The notes under the pieces were generated by a model, which had not been told where the DNA came from, searched no databases, and saw nothing but the letters and a program-made list of their open reading frames with translations. From contig NZ_VORS01000002.1 of assembly GCF_007997075.1 (NCBI RefSeq), positions 434,001 to 498,000 of the forward strand: a stretch of 64,000 nt of DNA. The letters are read 5' to 3'. Within the stretch, counting starts at the first letter, position 1. Every line of letters starts with the position of its first letter. This stretch comes from Polaribacter sp. IC073. GTDB taxonomy: Bacteria; Bacteroidota; Bacteroidia; Flavobacteriales; Flavobacteriaceae. The translations under genes were made by a program, and so were the position numbers. Below are positions 58,857 to 64,000 of this stretch, one piece after another.

Positions 58857-60032
58857 TTAGACAACCAACTTTTGCTTGGTAATTTTATTTACCACTATAG
58901 AAATAGCGCCATCTCCGGTAACGTTACAAGCAGTTCCAAAACTGTCCATTGCAATATACAAAGCAATCATTAAACCTAACATTTCTTCGTTAAAACCTAA
59001 CATCGATTGTAAAATTCCTACAGCTGCCATAATTGCTCCTCCAGGAACACCTGGTGCTGCAATCATTGCAATTCCTAGCATAAAAATAAAACCAGCAAAA
59101 AGGGTAAAACTAAAAGGCATTCCTTCTAAAATCATTAAAGCCATTGCACAAGCCGTAATTTTCATAATACTACCAGACAAATGAATGGTTGCACATAACG
59201 GAATAACAAATCCTGCAATTTTCTCTGAAACTCCATTTTTTAAACATTGCTCTAAAGTTACGGGTATGGTAGCAGCAGAAGATTGTGTACCCAATGCAGT
59301 AAAATATGCAGGCATCATTGTTGCCAATAATTTTAAAGGATTCTTCTTTATAAGTGCACCTGCAATTGTATATTGAAGTAACAATAATAAGATGTGTAAG
59401 GCGAAAATAACGCCAATAATACTTATAAATACAGATAATATAGAGAATACCTTTCCGCTAAAAGACATACTTGCAAATATTCCTAAAATAAATAAAGGCA
59501 ATAAAGGAACAATTACATTTTCTATAAGTTGCATTATTATCTTCTGAAAATCTCTAACCACGAATTTTAAAGTTGATTTTTCTTGATATGACAAACCTAA
59601 GCCAATAACAAATGCCAAGACCAAAGCCGTCATAACATCTAATGCTGGCGGAATGGTGATGCTAAAATAGGGCAATAATTCACGACCAGAATCTGCAATT
59701 AGTGCAGCATCATTTACATGAGATTCTAAAAGTTGAGGAAATATGTTTGAGGCCGTAAAATACGTCATAAACCCAGAAAATAAGGTAGAACCATACGCAA
59801 TAGCTGCTGTTAGTAATAATAATTTACCAGCGCCTTTTCCTAAATCAGAAATTGCTGGCATTATAAGTCCCATGATAATTAACGGAATAGCAAAGTTTAA
59901 AAACTGTCCGAAAAACGAATTAAAAGTTGTAAAAATTCTGTTTACAGATTCTGGTAAATACAAACCAAAAACAATACCTAAAACGATGGCAAGAAAAACT
60001 TTAAATAATAAATTTGAAAATAAACGTTTCAT
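58857..60032 (-). CDS. Dicarboxylate/amino acid:cation symporter (DAACS family)
   Basis: The 391-residue inner-membrane protein of the glutamate/aspartate transporter family has eight membrane segments. It opens LLFKVFLAIVLGIVFGLYLP. The first re-entrant loop is represented by ALGTQSSAATIPVTLEQCLK and the second by GVPGGAIMAAVGILQSMLGF. The signature helix carries ALYIAMDSFGTACNVTGDGA with Asp residues in the substrate and Na+ site. It probably imports C4-dicarboxylates, glutamate, aspartate or serine using Na+ or H+. Which one is not readable. Confidence 0.94.
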   Translation of the reverse strand: MKRLFSNLLFKVFLAIVLGIVFGLYLPESVNRIFTTFNSFFGQFLNFAIPLIIMGLIMPAISDLGKGAGKLLLLTAAIAYGSTLFSGFMTYFTASNIFPQLLESHVNDAALIADSGRELLPYFSITIPPALDVMTALVLAFVIGLGLSYQEKSTLKFVVRDFQKIIMQLIENVIVPLLPLFILGIFASMSFSGKVFSILSVFISIIGVIFALHILLLLLQYTIAGALIKKNPLKLLATMMPAYFTALGTQSSAATIPVTLEQCLKNGVSEKIAGFVIPLCATIHLSGSIMKITACAMALMILEGMPFSFTLFAGFIFMLGIAMIAAPGVPGGAIMAAVGILQSMLGFNEEMLGLMIALYIAMDSFGTACNVTGDGAISIVVNKITKQKLVV

Positions 60033-60237
60033 ATTATATGCTAATTAGTAAAAGACTTTAAGTGTCTTCTTTAAAATTATTTTAAGTGCGCAATATACAG
60101 CCAATGTAATAAAGTAGGTTGTAATGAGTATTTTTTTTCTTTCTTAACATACTTTATATCTACCCTTTTTAAACACGTATCAAACAAATCTTTATACTTT
60201 AAGAGTGTGTTTATGAAATGGTCGTCTCTTTTTTTAG

Positions 60238-60245
60238 TAATTTTG
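60238..60245 (+). promoter_or_regulatory. Candidate -7 box of the AraC gene
   Basis: TAATTTTG, an exact TAnnTTTG match 40 bases before the ATG of the AraC-type regulator. The -33 region is only a weak match. Confidence 0.4.
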
Positions 60246-60285
60246 ATGTCGCACCAACTTTAAAAACAGACTAAAACTTACAATT

Positions 60286-61119
60286 ATGCCTATAGAAAAT
60301 ATTCCTGAGATTTATTTTGAGAAGAAAAACAAACCACAAGACATATTTGTTTATGATTTTAAAATGACGAACGATGTTGTAAAAAGTAAAGTTAATTTAA
60401 GTATGAATATGTTTAGCTTTCTTCAAGTGGGAAAAAAGCAAGTACATTTTGCGAATACTTCTAAAGCTGTAAATAACAAGCAATCTTTATTATTAAAAAA
60501 GGGAAATTGGTTGTGGACAGAATTATTAGAAACTGAAGCTATTTATTATTGCAAGCTTTTCTTTTTTTCTGAAAAGAAACTCACCGATTTTTTAAGTAAA
60601 TATACCAATGATGTAAAACCCTATAAAGAGGATGTGCCTTATTTTGTGATTGAAAACGACGCTTATATTGCTGCTTTCATTACCTCTCTCTCTTCGAATA
60701 CTTTTACAGATCATAGTTTTAGTGATGCTTTATTGGTTTTAAAATTTGAAGAGATTATGTTGTATTTACTCAATAAATACGGGTCTAGTTTCGAGTATTA
60801 TTTACATTCTTTAATATCTAAAGAGGTTTCTCCTTTTAAGAGCATTGTAGACAGTAATGTACATTCTAATTTAAAACTAGAAGAAATTGCTTTCTTATGC
60901 AACATGAGTTTATCAACATTTAAACGTCATTTTACAAACGAATATAAAGAACCACCCGGAAAATGGCTTCAAGACAAACGCTTGCAAAAAGCAAAAGAAT
61001 TGTTACAAGCAGGAGACTTAAAAGCCTCTGATATTTATTTAGATATTGGCTATAACAACCTGTCTAACTTTAGTGTAGCCTTTAAAAAGAAGTTCGGAAT
61101 TAGTCCAACAGATATTTAA
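60286..61119 (+). CDS. AraC-family transcriptional regulator
   Basis: The 277-residue protein has an N-terminal part without recognised sensor motif (residues 1-180) and a C-terminal AraC DNA-binding domain with two helix-turn-helix motifs: LKLEEIAFLCNMSLSTFKRH then FTNEYKEPPGKWLQDKRLQK, and ASDIYLDIGYNNLSNFSVAF then KKKFGISPTD. It lies directly upstream of an aldehyde dehydrogenase gene on the same strand, 216 bases away, so that gene is its most likely target (inferred). Confidence 0.93.
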   Translation: MPIENIPEIYFEKKNKPQDIFVYDFKMTNDVVKSKVNLSMNMFSFLQVGKKQVHFANTSKAVNNKQSLLLKKGNWLWTELLETEAIYYCKLFFFSEKKLTDFLSKYTNDVKPYKEDVPYFVIENDAYIAAFITSLSSNTFTDHSFSDALLVLKFEEIMLYLLNKYGSSFEYYLHSLISKEVSPFKSIVDSNVHSNLKLEEIAFLCNMSLSTFKRHFTNEYKEPPGKWLQDKRLQKAKELLQAGDLKASDIYLDIGYNNLSNFSVAFKKKFGISPTDI

Positions 61120-61262
61120 AATAAAAAAGAAACACAATTAATTAATTGATTTAAAGTAAATTAAACCCATAACAACTCTTTCCTTAAAAAAATAAAACAA
61201 CATTGACCTTTTTTCATAAGTTATTGAACCGTATCAATAAATAGCAAGGTAACAACCCAACG

Positions 61263-61270
61263 TACATTTG
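61263..61270 (+). promoter_or_regulatory. Candidate -7 box of the aldehyde dehydrogenase gene
   Basis: TACATTTG, an exact TAnnTTTG match 65 bases before the ATG. The -33 position lacks TTTG, which fits a promoter that needs an activator such as the adjacent AraC protein. TTGAACCGTATCAATAA upstream (61224-61240) includes an imperfect TTGA/TCAA dyad. Confidence 0.45.
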
Positions 61271-61335
61271 TATCATAATTAAAAACGCTTGTTTTGGCAA
61301 GCATAATTTAAGAATCTAATTTAAAATATATAATT

Positions 61336-62838
61336 ATGGCAAATGTAACTAAACCTGTATTCAAAGAAAGATATGGGAATTTTATTGGCGGTAAATTCGT
61401 AGCTCCCGTAAAAGGTGAGTACTTCGATAACGTATCTCCAGTAGACGGTAAAGTATTTACACAAGCAGCGCGTTCAACGCAAGAAGATATCGATCTTGCT
61501 CTTGATGCAGCACATGATGCGTTTCCTTCTTGGAGCACATCTTCTGCAACAGAACGTAGTAATGCGTTGTTAAAGATTGCACAAGTAATGGAGGATAACC
61601 TAGAATACTTAGCAACTTTAGAGACGATTGATAATGGAAAACCTATTCGTGAAGCTCGTGCAGCAGATATTCCTTACTGTGTGGATCACTTCCGTTATTT
61701 CGCAGGTGTTATTCGTGCAGACGAAGGAAGTATTTCTGAGCATGACAAAGACACATTAAGCATCGTTTTAAACGAACCAGTTGGTGTTGTTGGTGAAATC
61801 ATCCCTTGGAACTTCCCAATGTTAATGTTAGCTTGGAAAATAGCGCCAGCTTTAGCAGCAGGTTGTACAGCGGTTGTAAAACCAGCAGAACAAACGCCTA
61901 CAAGTGTTATTGCTTTAATGGAACTTATTGGTGATATTTTACCAGCAGGTGTATTAAACATTGTAACTGGTTTTGGTGGCGAAGCTGGACAAGCTTTGGC
62001 AACATCTAAACGTATTGCAAAACTTTCTTTTACTGGTTCTACAGAAACAGGTCGTAAAGTTTTACACAATGCAGCAGAAAACATTATTCCAGTAACAATG
62101 GAATTAGGTGGTAAATCTCCAAACATTTTTTTCCCTTCTGTAGCAGATAAAGACGATGAGTTCTTTAGTAAAGCTGTTGAAGGTGCTTTAATGTTCGCAT
62201 TAAATCAAGGGGAAATTTGTACAACTCCATCACGTATTTTAGTGCACGAAGATATCGCTGATCTTTTTATCGAAAGAATGCAAGAACGTTTAAAGTTAGT
62301 TCAAAAAGGAAATCCATTAGATCCTGAAACGATGATTGGTTCTCAAGTGTCTAAAGCACAATACGACAAAATATTAGGTTATATTAACATCGGGAAAGAA
62401 GAAGGTGCAGAAGTATTAGCTGGTGGAGACGCTGGAAATTACGACGGTGAAATTTCTAACGGATACTACATACAACCTACTGTTTTAAAAGGAAAGAACA
62501 ATATGCGTGTATTCCAAGAAGAAATTTTTGGTCCAATTGCAGCTTTAACAACATTTAGTTCTACTGAAGAAGCTATCGCAATCGCAAATGACACTCCTTA
62601 TGGTTTAGGTGCAGGTGTTTGGTCTCGTGATGCACACGAATTATTTCAAGTGCCTCGTGCTATTAAAGCCGGTAGAGTTTGGGTAAACCAATACAATACC
62701 TATCCTGCTCATGCTCCGTTTGGTGGTGTGAAAGAATCAGGATTTGGTCGTGAAAACCACAAAATGGCTTTAGATCATTACCGTGTTGTAAAAAACATGC
62801 TAATATCTTACGACAAGAAACCTATGGGATTCTTTTAA
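61336..62838 (+). CDS. NAD(P)-dependent aldehyde dehydrogenase (acetaldehyde dehydrogenase type)
   Basis: Oxidises aldehydes to acids. The 500-residue protein has EIIPWNFPMLMLAWKIAPAL and KPAEQTPTSVIALMELIGDI. SFTGSTETGRKVLHNAAENI is the nucleotide-binding region. The general-base Glu 256 lies in TMELGGKSPNIFF and the catalytic Cys 295 in FALNQGEICTTPSRIL. EEIFGPIAAL and GGVKESGFGRENHKMALDHY close the chain. The ending resembles ExaC/AldB-type acetaldehyde dehydrogenases. A decayed copy of its last 40 bases or so reappears at the window end. Confidence 0.95.
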   Translation: MANVTKPVFKERYGNFIGGKFVAPVKGEYFDNVSPVDGKVFTQAARSTQEDIDLALDAAHDAFPSWSTSSATERSNALLKIAQVMEDNLEYLATLETIDNGKPIREARAADIPYCVDHFRYFAGVIRADEGSISEHDKDTLSIVLNEPVGVVGEIIPWNFPMLMLAWKIAPALAAGCTAVVKPAEQTPTSVIALMELIGDILPAGVLNIVTGFGGEAGQALATSKRIAKLSFTGSTETGRKVLHNAAENIIPVTMELGGKSPNIFFPSVADKDDEFFSKAVEGALMFALNQGEICTTPSRILVHEDIADLFIERMQERLKLVQKGNPLDPETMIGSQVSKAQYDKILGYINIGKEEGAEVLAGGDAGNYDGEISNGYYIQPTVLKGKNNMRVFQEEIFGPIAALTTFSSTEEAIAIANDTPYGLGAGVWSRDAHELFQVPRAIKAGRVWVNQYNTYPAHAPFGGVKESGFGRENHKMALDHYRVVKNMLISYDKKPMGFF

Positions 62839-62867
62839 TTAGAACTTTATATTACAAGTTTATAAAT

Positions 62868-62893
62868 AAAACCCCGGCCTTACCGGGGTTTTA
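62868..62893 (+). terminator. Rho-independent terminator after the aldehyde dehydrogenase gene
   Basis: AAAACCCCGG and CCGGGGTTTT pair around a short loop, followed by a T-rich run. It separates the gene from the oxidoreductase gene. Confidence 0.95.
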
Positions 62894-62930
62894 TTGTTTT
62901 TATCTTAGATCAAACGTAAACATAAAATTT

Positions 62931-63917
62931 ATGAAAGCAATACAACACACAGCATACGAAGAGATTTCAAAGAGCATTACATTTTCTGAAATTGAAAGAC
63001 CGACAATAACTAAAGATCAGGTTCTGGTTGAAGCATACGCAAGTAGCATAAATCCTCTAGACATAAAGGTGCTGCAAGGAAAGTTAAAAATGGTTCCTAA
63101 TTACATATTACCAGCTACGATGGGCTATGACGTAAGCGGAAAAATTGTAGCTGTGGGCGAAAATGTAACCGATTTGAAAGTTGGCGACGAAGTATATACT
63201 TATGATTATCTACAAGGTGCTTTTGCTGAATTTGTAGCAATTAGTCAGAATAATATCAGTCTCAAACCAAACAATTTAAATTTTGAAGAAGCAGCAAGTT
63301 TACCATTAGTAAGTCTTACTGCATACCAAGCCTTGAAAAGAGGTGAATTAAAACCTGGTGATAAAGTACTAATTCACGCGGGTTCGGGTGGTGTTGGTTC
63401 TATTGCAATCCAATTAGCAAAAGCAAAAGGTGCCTATGTTTACACCACCACAAGTACAAAAAATGTAGCATGGGTAAAAGCACTTGGTGCAGATTGCGTT
63501 ATTGATTATAAAACTGAAGATTATAAAACTATTGTAAAAGACGCGGATATGGTTTTAGATCCTCTAGGAGCTCCGTATACCGAAGATGCATTTAAAGTAA
63601 TTAAGAAAGGAGGCAAAGTCATCACGCTTGTTGGTCTTCCTGATAAAGAAACTGCAAAACAGATGAATGCAGATCTAGATGCGTTATCTCATAAAAGACG
63701 AAAAATAACAGCACAAATTGAATTAAAAGCTGCTTTCTACAGTCTTGTTCTTCTTAAACAAAACGCTAAACAACTCGATGAAATTACACAACTTGTGGAA
63801 GTGGGTAAAATTTGTACTGTAATTGATAAGATAATTCCGTTAGAAGAAACTATGGAAGCTCTTGAATATGTAAGCAAAGGACATACTAAAGGAAAAGTAG
63901 TTATTAAAATAAAATAA
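62931..63917 (+). CDS. NADP-dependent quinone-oxidoreductase-like protein (MDR family, zinc-free)
   Basis: The 328-residue medium-chain dehydrogenase/reductase has a GroES-like N-terminal domain (SSINPLDIKVLQGKLKMVPN, ATMGYDVSGKIVAVGENVTD, LKVGDEVYTYDYLQGAFAEF). The Rossmann domain has IHAGSGGVGSIAIQLAKAKG, VYTTTSTKNVAWVKALGADC and VIDYKTEDY. No Cys cluster or His/Cys ligands of zinc dehydrogenases are present, so it belongs with quinone and enone reductases. It ends MEALEYVSKGHTKGKVVIKI. The substrate is unknown. It may be carried by the event that duplicated the neighbouring dehydrogenase end. Confidence 0.92.
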   Translation: MKAIQHTAYEEISKSITFSEIERPTITKDQVLVEAYASSINPLDIKVLQGKLKMVPNYILPATMGYDVSGKIVAVGENVTDLKVGDEVYTYDYLQGAFAEFVAISQNNISLKPNNLNFEEAASLPLVSLTAYQALKRGELKPGDKVLIHAGSGGVGSIAIQLAKAKGAYVYTTTSTKNVAWVKALGADCVIDYKTEDYKTIVKDADMVLDPLGAPYTEDAFKVIKKGGKVITLVGLPDKETAKQMNADLDALSHKRRKITAQIELKAAFYSLVLLKQNAKQLDEITQLVEVGKICTVIDKIIPLEETMEALEYVSKGHTKGKVVIKIK

Positions 63918-63958
63918 AATTTGCGCTTAGTACAAGTCTAATAAAGTATGCAATTTTC

Positions 63959-64000
63959 GCTGTAGAGTATTAACGTATTGTAAAAAACATACTAATATCT
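63959..64000 (+). pseudogene. Decayed remnant of an aldehyde dehydrogenase 3' end (runs off window)
   Basis: These 42 bases align without gaps to 62767-62808 inside the aldehyde dehydrogenase gene with 36 identities. The intact gene reads ALDHYRVVKNMLIS there, the remnant AVEY, stop, RIVKNILIS, in the same frame. So an old partial copy lies just after the oxidoreductase gene. It may continue past the window. Confidence 0.8.

Noticed and set aside
61695..62126. Minus-strand frame of 143 codons
   Set aside because: It is the reverse shadow of the aldehyde dehydrogenase gene.
1..64000. tRNA or rRNA genes, insertion sequences with intact transposase, prophage
   Set aside because: I looked for the T-loop pattern GGTTCGAATCC, conserved rRNA stretches and transposase motifs by eye and saw none; a covariance-model scan would be the decisive test.

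Overview
The window is a very AT-rich chromosomal segment of a bacterium in the phylum Bacteroidota, almost certainly family Flavobacteriaceae and of the Polaribacter/Tenacibaculum type. This is inferred from the protein families (DUF6702, DUF4331, TonB receptors with N-terminal carboxypeptidase-like domains, a RibB-RibA fusion, DUF6787-like proteins), from A-rich ribosome-binding regions, and from repeated matches to the Bacteroidota -7 promoter box TAnnTTTG. I see no rRNA, tRNA, CRISPR array, intact insertion sequence or prophage. Most of the window is ordinary housekeeping DNA, with several patches of gene decay and repeats.

Layout. 1-6.3 kb: end of an aldo/keto reductase, an acyltransferase, a CoA-pyrophosphatase-type Nudix protein, lgt, yidD and cysS. 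6.4-8.6 kb: three consecutive minus-strand pseudogenes, the wreck of an ECF sigma / anti-sigma / DUF4097 module. 8.7-11.1 kb: meaB, a DUF3124 lipoprotein and a broken marC. 11.2-16.1 kb: a minus-strand locus of two DUF4331 proteins, a TPR lipoprotein and a TonB-dependent receptor split by one in-frame stop. 16.3-19.9 kb: a potassium channel, miaA, a DUF2254 protein and an OmpH-like chaperone. 20-28.5 kb: a MATE transporter, then the run tpx-dgkA-ftsK-lolA-lptF/G-ribBA. 28.6-36.3 kb: peptidase E, two related surface proteins, a DUF6702 protein and two tandem M1 metallopeptidases. 36.4-42.6 kb: a pterin synthase, idi, a cyclophilin lipoprotein, prfC, a beta-barrel protein and a cyclophilin-FKBP fusion. 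42.8-48.4 kb: leuC-leuD-leuA-leuB (minus strand), interrupted by a dead four-helix-bundle gene and a small membrane protein gene. 48.4-50.4 kb: mostly non-coding, with a Nudix gene and a 133-bp tandem repeat array. 50.4-57 kb: a large PLP enzyme, a TPR lipoprotein, an Mpo1-like protein, csaA, a short Pmp3-family gene and an M14 carboxypeptidase. 57-64 kb: an ECF sigma factor without a visible anti-sigma gene, a divergent HxlR/VOC pair, a dicarboxylate symporter, an AraC regulator next to an aldehyde dehydrogenase, a quinone-oxidoreductase-like enzyme, and at the very end a decayed copy of the aldehyde dehydrogenase 3' end.

How the genes work together. The clearest functional units are envelope biogenesis (lgt, lolA, lptF/G, ompH-like), leucine synthesis (leuCDAB), and the AraC/aldehyde dehydrogenase pair. 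The DUF4331-TPR-TonB locus is the least understood complete-looking unit. Its receptor appears to be inactivated, so it may be decaying here. Short dispersed repeats of three or four families lie between genes throughout. They explain one spurious 5' extension (lgt) and a transcribed hairpin before a PPIase gene. I found no convincing wholly new system. The strongest unusual observations are the decayed sigma module, the split receptor, the tandem array, the probable HxlR operator and the aldehyde dehydrogenase remnant.
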